DNA of 64,000 bases from Protopterus annectens (Eukaryota > Chordata > Ceratodontiformes > Protopteridae): assembly GCF_019279795.1 (NCBI RefSeq), contig NC_056743.1, forward strand, positions 923,881,436 through 923,945,435, written 5' to 3'. How positions within the stretch are numbered: the stretch's first letter is position 1; every line of letters starts with the position of its first letter. The notes beneath the pieces were generated by a model. The model searched no databases. It saw nothing but the letters and a program-made list of their open reading frames with translations, and had not been told where the DNA came from. Below, one piece after another: positions 33,141-44,186 of the stretch. Both the position numbers and the translations under genes were made by a program.

Positions 33141-34512
33141 GGTACTTTTCCGTTAGACCCCTAACACTTCGCGCTGCTTTGTTTTGCTGGTATTTCATCG
33201 GCACTTTGGATTGCAAGTGTGATTTCAATCTTAAACTTGTCTCTAGATGATTGTCACTGTTAAAGTGACACCCTGACCCTATATGCAAAAATGAGGAAAA
33301 GGGTTGAGGATGGATGAATGGATGGACTGTAGGACATTTCCTGTTGTTCTGGTCTAACAGAAAAAGAAAGTAGCACTACTACGTGTCATTCGTTTAAAAT
33401 CACTCCAAGAAATAAAAGTGTGATCCTTTGCTTTATCCCATATTCTCCTGCTAAAACATTTTCCAGCATGTTTGTTTATATTGGTTATGCACATTCTTAA
33501 ATAAAATCTAGTTTTCACTGAACTGATTTGTTGACACATGATAACCAATAATCACTGTAATCAGCAGATTTGAGCACTGCAATATTTATCGGCCCGGTGG
33601 ACGTATATGTAAATATATTTTCGTTTGCAGTTTAAAATCCACAGAAATGTACCCCATTTGCTAAGCACAATTAAGAACATGTACCATTACAAAGACATGC
33701 ATCTGGAGCCTTTTTCCCCAGGCCTCCGCTGAAAATTGGCTTTGTTCCAAGTCGGACTTTCCCGGTTAACAAATGTTAAATAAAATAAAAATAAAAAATA
33801 AATATGTCAAGCTGATGGTCACTAGATTCAAACACAGTGAATTCATCTGTATTCTTCGATATTTAGTTTCTTTAGCTGTGCTGTGAGGTTCTTCATTTTG
33901 CAGGAAGTGATGATCTATGTTTTAGTAATTCAAAATAAAAAGAGGGCATTTTAAATATAATTATCTTTCGTACAGTTGCAACTTCATTTGGCATTTTAAG
34001 CCATGTTTGATTTTGCTGTTTTGCTATGTATAACTGTTAGTGGCTAAGGTCAGATTTATTCGGTTTTGTTGTTTTCCTGTCCTTAGGAGCCATTTACTTC
34101 TGCCACTCAACCAACAAATAAGGCATTTTTCATTTTTTCTTCACAAAACGCAAAACAAAGAATATTTTTTATTTGAAAACAATGAGACCTTAGTCAGGAG
34201 GTGTTATCTGACAGAAAAGGTTGAGTAAAGAATTAATGCAGTAATACTGTTTTGTTATTTTATTGTTTGCGCGCAGAAGGAATGTTTTAAAATCTAACAT
34301 CCAATATTTATTTTCCTGTACATTAACTGTTGTAAAATGGCATAGCAGTACGTTGCGGGAGACTGGTGAATGCATGTTTTTTAACCTTCTTTGTGCATTT
34401 CTTTTTATGTCATCTTTGTCAGTGTTGTATGAAAGAAGGCAATCCAAACTGCCGATGAAATACAGCCAAAACACAGCAGCGCGAAGTGGTAGGGGTTTAA
34501 CGGAAAAGTACC
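33141..34512. mobile_element. unclassified 1.37-kb interval with 74-bp inverted ends
   Basis: 33141-33214 (starts GGTACTTTTCCGTTAGACCC, ends GGATTGC) is the reverse complement of 34439-34512 with 7 mismatches in 74 bp (about 90%). The arms include the CG-rich core ACTTCGCGCTGC, unusual in this AT-rich area. The interior is not inverted and shows no transposase; part of it is an L2 3' end. It could be a non-autonomous DNA transposon or the remains of a larger one. The family is not recognised. Confidence 0.6.
33600..33805 (+). mobile_element. L2-like LINE 3' UTR end
   Basis: Carries the best copy of the family tail: CCCCAGGCCTCCGCTGAAAA (33718), AGTCGGACTTTCCCGGTTAA (33750), then TTAAATAAAATAAAAATAAA. 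No coding part is recognised upstream, so the 5' limit is approximate. It lies inside the inverted-repeat interval. Confidence 0.75.
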
Positions 34513-37480
34513 CATAAATCACTTAAAATGGAAATACAGAAATGTCTCATTAAACAAATGGCATGAAACTTTCACAGTGCTACAATACTTTTTAACATTT
34601 AATCATGTTGTGTGTTCCACAGTACACTACTCTCCGTTACTTCCTGGTTAATACAGGCAGGGGAAAAAGCAGTAGGTCACTAATTTGTTAGCATTTTCAA
34701 TATAGAAATTATCCCTGATTGGAAAATGTCGAGTATATTAGGATGGTCTTCTTTGCTGTGTGAATGAGGTTACTGGACAGTTACAGGCTTTCTTTTTAAG
34801 TATACTTTAAAATTAGGATATCTTCTCTGAAAATAAGGACCTGAAGGATGGTTTGTAATATAGTAATATTTAGTATGTTTAACTTTTTTTGTGTAACATT
34901 TCAGAAAGTAGATATCCAGCAACAGGTACATCCAGTATCTAGGCTTTGACTTCTTAATTTCTCATATATTACCCAAACATGTCTTCTGATTACTGTACCT
35001 ATCACTGCATATTTCAAAACTGAAATGCTAAGGTGTTGTTGATACAATGCAAGTATGCCTATTTTCACAGCAGTTTTTGTCAGGTACTGTAACTATTCTT
35101 TATTCTTTGAAAATGAAAGTATCGTGAATTTGTCCAAAAGGTAGTCTACTATGAAACGTGATCCGGGTAACTGACAGACTTGATTGCTAGTATATTAGAG
35201 GAGTACACACATATACACACACCTATCTGCTAAACCTATCCAGCAACCTCGCCTCCTTTCCAACGGGTAGTGTGCCTATAAGGAAATATGTGCTATCTGT
35301 GGAAGCTGAGAGTATGGCTAAATTAGGAGGCTCAGCTTTTATATTAAAACACACATCTGAATTTTCTTTAGAGTGTGCATTAAATTTACAGATTTGTGAG
35401 CTGTAGTATGTTTCTGTCTGCAAGCAAGGCATTAAACCCAGACAAAATCTTGCACTTCGACTCTAGTGATCTATGCTTTCTTATATATCTTTTAATGGGT
35501 GAAGAAGACTCAATACTAGGCCAGTTAAACAACTCTGTAGTGTTACTTATAAGTTTCACAGAACATAATGTCCAGGAGTGGAAAAACAGATAACTGAGAA
35601 AAGGTCTCTTAATGATCTGAATTTATATACTGAAGAGAGTATACTTGGATTGCTTAAACCTATTTACTATTTTCAGAAGAAAGAGGGGGAAAGGCTCCTT
35701 TTTTTTTTTTTCATTGTCTGAACCTTCACAGGTATAAGCTATTTGCATTTGTCAAGCCATAACAAGGATTAGCACTGGCCTTCAAAGGTGTTTCATGATG
35801 GTCAGTGACATTGCTCTGAAGCTGCTAACAGACTTCCTTTACCAACAGCTTTTAATCAATGTAGGTGCAAATTATTTAGGAGAGCTGAAAACATGTTTAG
35901 GTGTGGTGGTGAACTTTCATTGCTGTTGAGTGGGTAAGCTCTTCAATGATGGAAAAATCTGGATCGCATATGCTTTTCACTTCCAGTATTATACTCAGTA
36001 TATCAGAGGTAGATATTGATGTAAGTATGACTTAAATGCTTGCTTTATTGCAGGCTTTAGTGACAATAACACTGGTTGAGGTTCTATTAGTAATTTTGCG
36101 GCTGGCTTCAAGTCACTATTTTGCAAACCACCATAGATGATGCATCTGAATCAGTGGAATGTGCAGACAGTTGTTCTTTAGCAGAGTCCAAGGGCTTGGA
36201 CTCATTCCTTCTGTGAGCATTTTTATCCCTCTTTTTCTATGGTATCCATATTTTTCCATTTCAACTGGCACTGTAAGTTTGGAGAAATACTTATTAGATT
36301 TTTAACACTTTTTTCTGTCCTCAATTCTACTGACCAAGAAGCCCCTTTCAAAAAACTATCCATCTGTTTCCCATCACTAAGGTGGAAGTCAGTCATGGTG
36401 TGGCCATCTTAAACTGACTTTCCGATGTTTGTCCCTGACCCCTGTCTTAATGGCTGATTTGTGCTTGCAGTTGATAGGGTCTATTATTCTTTACCCCATG
36501 AGCTTGAGCATTCCTACAGATACTTTATGAAAGCTACCATGCAAATGCATCTTAGCAGAGCAAATTGGATACATCTGGCCCATTCACTGCATATCAGACA
36601 GCTCCCTATTAAGTAGATGCCAATGATGCCACAGGTGGAACCCCCTCCCTCCCTCTAGGGCCGGTGAGATGACATTAGCCAATCACTTCTACCTACCCTC
36701 ATCAACTCTTTTAGTGCCTGGGTCATCAGGTTCACAGTCAGAACTTTATCCCGTTGATCCACATAACCAGACATACACTTTTTCTCCAAAGTTTTATGTA
36801 ATTATTGAGTAGGAATTCAGTCATTTTAGATGTTTTAACTTAGTAGCCTATTTAAATTTAGCAGAATTTTTGCAATCCTGATCACTGTGGTCTTGACCCA
36901 AACAGAATAAACACTGGATGCAAACATTTTCTGGTGCTATTAATTTGTTCCAAGTACATGTATACACTAATTCTGAAGAAGCCCCAGAGCAGTGTCTTTG
37001 ACAACTTCTTGATGACGTCTAGTGTTGTAGTGAAGAAAAAAAATCTCAAAATCAGCAATGACATGAGACAATGTGCAGCCCAAATTATCGCAAATGAGTG
37101 ACCAAGATCATTGGAACTGACAGTAAAAACTGAAGAGAAGAAGGAAGAATGAAAGATGTATAATATAGCCTTTAGCTACCTACATAAACACACTAGTTGG
37201 TAAAAGACCTGCATTTACTCCTTTGCAGGTATGAGATCTACTACATGGAAAATCTCACACAGAAGGTTAGCAAACCCAAACATTATTATTCACTGTTCTT
37301 CCATTCTCACTGAAGAGTACCTAGCATTCTAAGTTAAGACATGGGTGGCCTGAGCAGTTTCGCTGCCCATGACATATTTTTGATGTCTTTGTAATCCATC
37401 ACTTGTTGGTGTGGATGTACTATGCATTCAGGATACTTTCCTTCCTTTCATTCTTTTGTCGGTGTCATTGCAGATTCTCT
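34513..37480. other. long spacer without a recognised gene
   Basis: Read in both directions, no domain or repeat was identified. ORFs are short and AT-driven. It contains a short GC-richer patch near 36640-36665. Confidence 0.4.
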
Positions 37481-38268
37481 CTTCTGCATTACTGCAAACC
37501 ACTTCCAGTTCCACTACCTTCTTGTAATCTCTTCTGCATTACTGCAAACCACTTCCAGTTCCACTACCTTCTTGTAATCTCTTTTGCATTACTGCAAACC
37601 ACTTCCAGTTCCACTACCTTCTTGTAATCTCTTCTGCATTACTGAAAACCACTTCCAGTTCCACTACCTTCTTGTAATCTCTTCTGCATTACTGCAAACC
37701 ACTTCCAGTTCCAGTACCTTCTTGTAATCTCTTCTGCATTACTGCAAACCACTTCCAGTTCCACTACCTTCTTGTAATCTCTTCTGCATTACTGCAAACC
37801 ACTTCCAGTTCCACTACCTTTTTGTAATCTCTTCTGCATTACTTTAAACCACTTCCAGTTCCACTACCTTCTTGTAATCTCTTCTGCATTACTGCAAACC
37901 ACTTCCAGTTCCACTACCTTCTTGTAATCTCTTCTGCATTACTGCAAACAACTTCCAGTTCCACTACCTTCTTGTAATCTCTTCTGCATTACTGCAAACC
38001 ACTTCCAGTTCCACTACCTTTTTGTAATCTCTTCTGCATTACTGCAAACCACTTCCAGTTCCACTACCTTCTTGTAATCTCTTCTGCATTACTGCAAACC
38101 ACTTGCAGTTCCACTACCTTCTTGTAATCTCTTCTGCATTACTGCAAACCACTTGCAGTTCCACTACCTTCTTGTAATCTCTTCTGCATTACTGCAAACC
38201 ACTTCCAGTTCCACTACCTTCTTGTAATCTCTTCTGCATTACTGCAAACCACTTCCAGTTCCACTACC
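37481..38268. repeat. 50-bp minisatellite, 15.8 copies
   Basis: Perfect 50-bp register over 15 full units plus 38 bp. Each unit starts CTTCTGCATTACTGCAAACC and ends CTACCTTCTTGTAATCT. Only a few substitutions occur: TTTTGC at 37581, GAAAACC at 37644, TTTAAACC at 37842, and CTTGCAGTT shared by the two neighbouring units at 38101 and 38151. Confidence 0.98.
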
Positions 38269-39782
38269 GTCTGTTCAAGCTCTTGTAACTTAGAAGTGTT
38301 TTCAACTAACGTATGACTGTATCTGGAATATGATAAAATTAATTCTCTGATAACTCTTTCATAGCATGTTGCAATAAATTAGTCATATCCCTCTGAAAAT
38401 GCAGCATGAACATTAAATATATTAGAACCTAAAAAAGACAAGTTGATGGAAGCAAAGACAGACAAGTGAATATGTCCAAATCCTGGGATTCCTTATTAAA
38501 AGAATAAAAAAATAGTCTTAGTCCTGTTTTTATTATTATATGCAGCACAGCAGTAGACAGAGAAATGTGTGACTTGGGCAGTCCTCTACATTGGCACCTT
38601 CCCTTGATTATCTACATCTATGTATTTTACTAACCCTTTTTCAATTCCCAATCCAAACTGTCACCTATTATCTCCTGGCAGACCTCATCGACTCTCTCAG
38701 GTCATATTCTACTTACTTGCCATATGGTACCTCCTGCCATGATAAGTGATGGGCATGGAAAGGGGGAGTAGTCAAACTCAGTTTGAAGAAAAAAGGGTGC
38801 AGTCACAGTCATGCATTGTGGGAGGTAAGGGAGGAGCTTGAGTTGTGTGAAGAGAGCTGTTTGCCATGCTGAAACTGTAAAGGTCAGGCAGCCCAGCTCC
38901 ATCTGATGTAACAGAGGAGCAGTCATTTATTGTGGTAGGTAGGGAAGGAGATCTAGCTGTGTGAAGAGAGCTGTTTGCCATGTTGGCACCTAGCAGCAAG
39001 CCAATCCCTTCACATTAAGTGGAGCAAATGGTTAATCTATGACCTAGACATTAACAGCAAGAAATTCAGTAAAGTACATAGGCAATAACAAAGTTTCAGA
39101 AAATATTTACATGTCATAAAGGTATACAGAGGAAGTAGAATTAGGAATATCTACAGCTTTCCACAGGTGGGTACTGGCAAATTGTGTGAAATAGAAGGTT
39201 GAGATGAAAAAACAGTAATCTGTGAAAAATTTGCTGGACTGATTATAGAATCAAGTCCAGCCCATCTTAGCTAATCTTGCTTCTGTTTGTTTTATATTGG
39301 TAAGGAATTGTGGAACTTGACAGAAGGAACATGTCTCATACGAAATTAGGTGGACTGACTGTAAAGACAAGTCTTATCAAGTATTGCTAGTATTGTTTCT
39401 GACAGTAACAGGTAAGTGATGAATTGAAGACTTTTTGAAAAGGAGTGTGATAAGGGGTATTAAGACTGGCATCCCTTCTTGAAATTATTTCAAACTGGTG
39501 ATGAGTTGATTTTTTTTATGGCCTTTCCAAAAAGAGGTAAAGGAGTTGATGACTTTTAGGGATCCTGGAAGGGAAACCTACAATTTAGGGGCAATGGGGA
39601 AGAAACTGGGTTACTAATTGTGAATTTGCTTTGTGGAGTCTTTAATGAAGGGAGTATCTGGATTATGAGAGTGAAGACTGCAGATGTATTGTTTGAGTAT
39701 GAGGAAGCTAGTGAAATGGTTGAATGTCTCCTCTTTGAATATTTTTTTCAGGTGAAGCAGCAACTGGGAGACAGTATTCATG
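38269..39782. other. spacer with a diverged tandem duplication
   Basis: 38798-38873 and 38916-38985 share GTGTGAAGAGAGCTGTTTGC and a GCATTGTGGGAGGTAAGG-type block, an old tandem duplication of about 115 bp. No gene is seen in the rest. Confidence 0.6.
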
Positions 39783-40862
39783 TTCATAGGTTCATAGGTT
39801 CATAGGTTCATACTAGGCTATCTGCCCTAGGGCATTTATAAGCCTAGCCAGAATGTGTTTGGTTTTCGCCACCCATTTTAAATTTATTTTGCTATGCCCT
39901 TTTTCAAGGTTAGTATACTGTGCCTCTGTCTAACAGTGACACAGAAGTGATACCCGGGGTAAACCTACGATCTCCCATCCACTCATCAAGATTCCTCTTG
40001 AAGAGAGTCAATGAGGGACTCTGCCTAACCTGGACTGGGATTTTATTCCAGAGTGAAGGGAGCCTCTGGGTTATGAATCTGTCCCTCCAGCATGTCCTAT
40101 TTATTTCAGTGCTGAGGTTCAAGTCTCTCGAAGCATAGCTCGATGGGATTTGGATTTTCTGAGGTGCAGCATGTCCATTAATTCGGGTTGGACATGGCTT
40201 TATACGTCAGGCACAGATCGCCTCTGAACAGGCAGTATGCCACTGAGTAGAGCTGGAGTTTCTTTAACCGGGCAGCATATGGCATCTTTTTGAGCCCTTT
40301 GATCCTCTTGGTGAGGTACTTTTGGGGTCTTTCCAGTTGCTGCAGGTGTCTGGTAAGGTACATCCCAAAAGGGGCATTGTACTCAATTATGGGCCTGATG
40401 AGGGATGAGTAAAGAGGCACGATGACCTCCCCTGATCTAGATGTGAATCCCTTCATGATTAGGTGGGCTATATAAAATGTTTTTCTAACCACTTTGGCCA
40501 CGTGGTTGTCAAATGAGAGATTGCTATCAACTTGGGTCCCCAGGTCTCTAATTACTTCTTCTGTACTTAATGGATTACCACCTATGTGGTCATTTGTGGG
40601 CACTTTGTTTTTGCCAAAGGGGATGACTATACACTTTTTGGCATTTAGCTTGAGGCCATGGCTCTGGCACCAGTTGTCTGTTTCTATGAGGCCCTTTTGG
40701 AGGATGCTTGTGTCGGCTGGAGAGTCGATTATGGTGCCCAGTTTGCAGTCATCAACAGTTAGAATCCCTTTGCTAATTGCTGTTCTACTTTCTGGCTCTA
40801 GGAAATGTGATACATTTTTGAGCCCAGAAAAGAAGTTTGCTGATCTTTGATCATCTCAATAT
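39783..40862 (-). mobile_element. CR1-like LINE, 5'-truncated antisense copy
   Basis: Reading the minus strand: a worn motif C (LTVDDCKLG near 40765), HGLKLNAKKCIVIPFGKNK (40665-40610), RDLGTQVDSNLSFDNHVAKV, SLIRPIIEYNAPFGMYLTRH, INRTCWRDRFI and SLTLFKRNLDEW. The 3' UTR ends GCCTAGTATGAACC followed by three and a half copies of an 8-bp unit (TTCATAGG on the plus strand, 39783-39811). A short tandem 3' tail in place of poly(A) is a CR1 hallmark. It matches the 59-kb copy closely. Confidence 0.9.
39910..40603 (-). pseudogene. CR1-like RT C-terminal remnant
   Basis: Frames 40178-40603 (141 codons) and 39910-40122 (70 codons) are separated by a stop and a shift. The first spans the post-catalytic region from the GGNPLST linker to FRGDLCLTYKAMSNP. 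The second is the end of ORF2 with SLWNKIPVQVRQSPSLTLFK. Confidence 0.85.
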
Positions 40863-40889
40863 CTTAACATTGGCAATACCTAGGCATTG

Positions 40890-41400
40890 TAAAGAAGTGA
40901 CAATTTCATATGATGCACGGGTTTATATTAATTTGCCAGCTGTTTGAAATCCTGCAAAACGTTTGCAGTGTGTGCCAAAAATCATAGTTTTTGTTTATTT
41001 CAGGTTTAAAAGGACTTTGTGAGAGATAAGGTCACTTGTGTCTTTTTGATGTTATGACAATTACATTTAGGGAGTGGACACAGAAATGACTATTTAATCT
41101 GCATAACGAAGTACAGACAGCACTGGAAGGTCCGAAAACAGGCTGTTAATGAATATGCCAAAAAATGGGAGGGGGGGGATCCTTGAGGTATACCTTTTCA
41201 GATGGGGGCTGACAGGGAATGTGAGGACCCAGTCAGTACTTAAAGAGGTTTGTTAGAAAGAAAATGGGTGAACCAATCTGAAGCTTATCTCTTTTTATAA
41301 TGTTAGAATTCTTTGATGTGGTTATAGTGGCATTTTAAAAGCTGTAAACAAAGGGAGATACCACTCAGGACATTTTGGTGTTTGAAACAACATATTTTTT
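40890..41400 (-). mobile_element. second antisense LINE RT fragment
   Basis: With frame changes the minus strand shows KGIPQGSPPP (motif B, near 41200-41170), FGIFINSLFSDLP and YADxIVIS (motif C, near 41090), preceded by ASDWFTHFLSNK. It is not the CR1 family next to it; the NSLFSDLP wording fits an L2/Rex-type RT. Very decayed; the limits are approximate. Confidence 0.5.
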
Positions 41401-42165
41401 GCAGTTTCCTTTGATGGGAGTAGACAGACTAAGTGGGCTACCCCCACCACATACTGTTGCATTTGCTAGGACATTTCTCAGAACTTCAAGACAATGAGGG
41501 TGACAGTGGACTTGTCCTTTCTTCAACACCATGGTCTTATGTTGGAAGGTCAATAACAGGCTGTATGCCATTTGCTTTACATATATATTTTTTGCACTTC
41601 TGGTAGACAGCTTACTTGGTCTTAGATTCAAAAGCCTTGTTGGGAATAGCAGCCACAGTGGAGAAGAAGAATAGCAATAAGGTAGCCTCTGGTTGGCAAT
41701 ATCTCTTTGTGTAGATGGATACTTGGAGGATCATGGTCTGAACTGAGGAGCCTAATGTGGCTTTTGAAATAGGGCAGAAACTACTCTGGATAGAAGTAGC
41801 GCTCACATTCTGTACTGAAGGCACTGAACCCTGATGCCAGAACTAGTAACAGCTGAAAATCAGCAATGAAAACATTAGCAAAATGCCACCTATTCTGGAA
41901 AGGCTAATACCACAAAAATTATTGGCAAATTGGTGTCAGCACAGGGATCTGACCAACTGGCACTAGGATGACCAATATCAAGCTCACTGTCTGCTGGTTG
42001 GATGTTGGAACAGAAGTTTATCTTATTTTGGCAATAGAAAAGCTGGTGCCTGCAGCAGTAACAATCCTTAATAAGATAAATGAGAAACATGAAGACAGAT
42101 GCTGGGACATAGCTGTGTCACAAGTATACTAACTATGGGCAATTGGGGAAAAAGAAAGAAAGAAA
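41401..42165. other. spacer, no gene seen
   Basis: No recognisable feature. It ends in an AAAGAAAGAAAG stretch at the DIRS-B border. Confidence 0.4.
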
Positions 42166-42381
42166 GTACAGTTGTGTACACTTACCATAAATGTAGATGT
42201 ATGAGTGTATTCAGTGTTGCCATCATTACATTTGGGTAATCTGCTGGCAGGTTGCCCTCAGTAGGCCTGATTAACAAAGTCTTAGGTCCTGCGTCGGTTG
42301 CTGTCCCTTCTTCCATGATGTCAGGTCGTCAGGGGTATAAAAACATGCAGCCGATGCCATTTTCATCAGTTTTTCTTGCCC
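42166..42381. repeat. DIRS-B left inverted terminal repeat
   Basis: 42207-42381 is the reverse complement of 47637-47810 with about 10-15% differences (shared: GGTTGCTGTCCCTTCTTCCA, CATTTTCATCAGT). The outer 41 bp (starts GTACAGTTGTGTACACTTAC) are specific to this end and are complemented by 42614-42654. Confidence 0.9.
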
Positions 42382-42413
42382 CAGATGATGTCAGGCGCCC
42401 CTCAAAAAGGGAG

Positions 42414-42415
<2 letters not shown>

Positions 42416-42461
<46 letters not shown>
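42416..42461. repeat. (TA)n microsatellite in DIRS-B
   Basis: A TA run of about 46 bp between the left repeat and the internal complementary region. YIYI frames across it are artefacts. Confidence 0.97.
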
Positions 42462-42470
<9 letters not shown>

Positions 42471-42594
42471 CAATTTAGAACGCAAAAAATATACCTCCAA
42501 ATAAAAGCAAATACAACAAAAAGGCTTTTGAGCATAGTAACAGAAAGAAGAGGTATAAAAAGAGAAAAGTAGGGAGCTGGCGGGTGGGTAACCA

Positions 42595-42703
42595 GGACTG
42601 CAACAGTGGATACACTCAAACATCTACATTTATGGTAAGTGTACACAACTGTACTATGTTCTTCGTGTTTCACTGTTGCAGTCATTACATTTGGGTAGAA
42701 TCC
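42595..42703. repeat. DIRS-B internal complementary region
   Basis: 42602-42654 is the reverse complement of the outer left end (42166-42218; CATTTATGGTAAGTGTACAC is part of it). 42655-42703 (ATGTTCTTCGTGTTTCACTG) equals the reverse complement of the outer right end. The two ends meet at about 42654/42655, reproducing a circle junction as in DIRS-A. Confidence 0.88.
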
Positions 42704-42728
42704 CAAAGCTATGGTTGGGAGGATGGAA

Positions 42729-44186
42729 TTATACAGCATTAGGAGCAGCTAAAAAGCCCTGCAGGACAGCAGTGGCAAAGCCTGCTCTGGATTTAGAGAA
42801 GAGAGGTAAATGGTAATGCTTGGTGAACATATGAACTGAGATCAAGGTAGCAGCTTCTAGAATGTCTCTGGTAGGAACCCCTCTGAGAAAGGCTGCAGAA
42901 GTAGATGCAGCCCTGGTGGAATGGGATCTGATCCCCTTGGGGACAGGTTTACCATGATGCATGTAGCAGAAACGAATACAATGGCTTATCCATTTTGAAA
43001 TAGTTTGCTTTGAAATAGCCTTTCTCTCTGCCCCTGCAGCAAATGCCGCCAGTAGTTGCTCAGATTTTCTTAGAGATTTTGTCCTATTCAAGTAGAATCT
43101 TAGTTGTCTCTGTACATCCAATGAATGCAGAATTCGCTCCCCCTTGTTCTGTGGATTTGGGAAAAAAGTTGGCAGATGAATGGTCTGATTAAGAGCCACA
43201 CTAGATACCACTTTAGGCATAAAGGATGGATTGGTCCTGAGTACTACCCTGTCCATGTAGAAAATAATAAAAGGCTCCACTGCCATGAGAGCCTGTAGTT
43301 CTGAAATCCTTCTAGCTAAAGTGACTGCTAAAAGAAAAGCTGTCTTCCAAGAGAGAGATTTTATGTCTGCAGTAGCAGCTGGCTCAAAAGGAGGTAAGGT
43401 GAGCTTTTCCAACACAAAATTGAGGTCCCATGCAAGAGTTGGTGCTCCCCTGGGAGGTCTTAAATTTTTGGCCCCTATGAGATACTGCTTTAGCAGGGGA
43501 TGAGAAAAGAGGGGAGGCTCTGTGTTGTAATGAGCTGAAATGGCAAAGGCATGGATTTTTATGGAAGCGAAAGATAGGCCCTTGTGAAGCATCTCAGTTA
43601 AATATTGCAGAATCTGAGGAATATTGGGCATTGCTGTGCTTATTCCTTGTGCCTGATTCCAGGCACAGAATCTTTTCCATTTATCAGCATAAGATTTTCT
43701 AGTACTAGGCCTTCTAGCCTCCAAAATGACATCCATCACAGGTTTACTGAGAGATGTAACTGGTGAAATTAGTTGTTTAGCCATGCTGCAAGGTTCAGAG
43801 TTTGGAGCTGTGTGTGTACAATTTGATAGTTCTGCAGAGACAGTAGATAAGGTGTCTGAGGCAGGTACCACGGAGGAAGGTGTGACATATTGCGTAGGAG
43901 CGGGTACCAGTGTTGGTGAGGCCAGTCTGGAGCAATCAGAATCATTTTTGATTTTTCCTGTCTGACTTTTAGTAATATCTTGGAGAGCAAATGCAGAGGG
44001 GGAAAGGCATAGACTGATAGGTTTTTCCAGCTGAAGGACAGAGCATCCACTTTCCAAGCTTTTTTGTGATGGATTCTTGTGCAGAATTTGTCCAACTGAT
44101 AGCTTTGGGGTGAGGCAAAAAGATCTATGTCTGGGCTCCCCCATTTGCGTGTCAACATGCTGAAGATTTGCGGATCCAGTTTCCAT
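42729..44186 (-). CDS. DIRS-B tyrosine recombinase, open frame of 485 codons
   Basis: A member of the DIRS tyrosine recombinases, which insert circular element DNA without duplicating the target. The frame is uninterrupted. The N-terminal 130 residues overlap the RNase H frame; the likely true start is Met135 (43784) or Met151. A core-binding region (STRKSYADKWKRFCAWNQAQ, 161-180) precedes the catalytic part: Arg293 in ARRISEL, a long strand region (VLRTNPSFMPKV), His422 and Arg425 in SHSTRAAS, and Tyr458 in FTKHYHL. The HxxR pair plus Tyr make it look catalytically complete. It ends at 42729, 26 bp from the internal complementary region. Activity is not shown; other copies would have to supply RT. 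Confidence 0.88.
   Translation of the reverse strand: METGSANLQHVDTQMGEPRHRSFCLTPKLSVGQILHKNPSQKSLESGCSVLQLEKPISLCLSPSAFALQDITKSQTGKIKNDSDCSRLASPTLVPAPTQYVTPSSVVPASDTLSTVSAELSNCTHTAPNSEPCSMAKQLISPVTSLSKPVMDVILEARRPSTRKSYADKWKRFCAWNQAQGISTAMPNIPQILQYLTEMLHKGLSFASIKIHAFAISAHYNTEPPLFSHPLLKQYLIGAKNLRPPRGAPTLAWDLNFVLEKLTLPPFEPAATADIKSLSWKTAFLLAVTLARRISELQALMAVEPFIIFYMDRVVLRTNPSFMPKVVSSVALNQTIHLPTFFPNPQNKGERILHSLDVQRQLRFYLNRTKSLRKSEQLLAAFAAGAERKAISKQTISKWISHCIRFCYMHHGKPVPKGIRSHSTRAASTSAAFLRGVPTRDILEAATLISVHMFTKHYHLPLFSKSRAGFATAVLQGFLAAPNAV

Noticed and set aside
37481..38268. Direct repeats with regular spacing, CRISPR-like at first sight
   Set aside because: The whole 50-bp unit is repeated, with no unique spacers. 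It is a minisatellite in a eukaryotic sequence.
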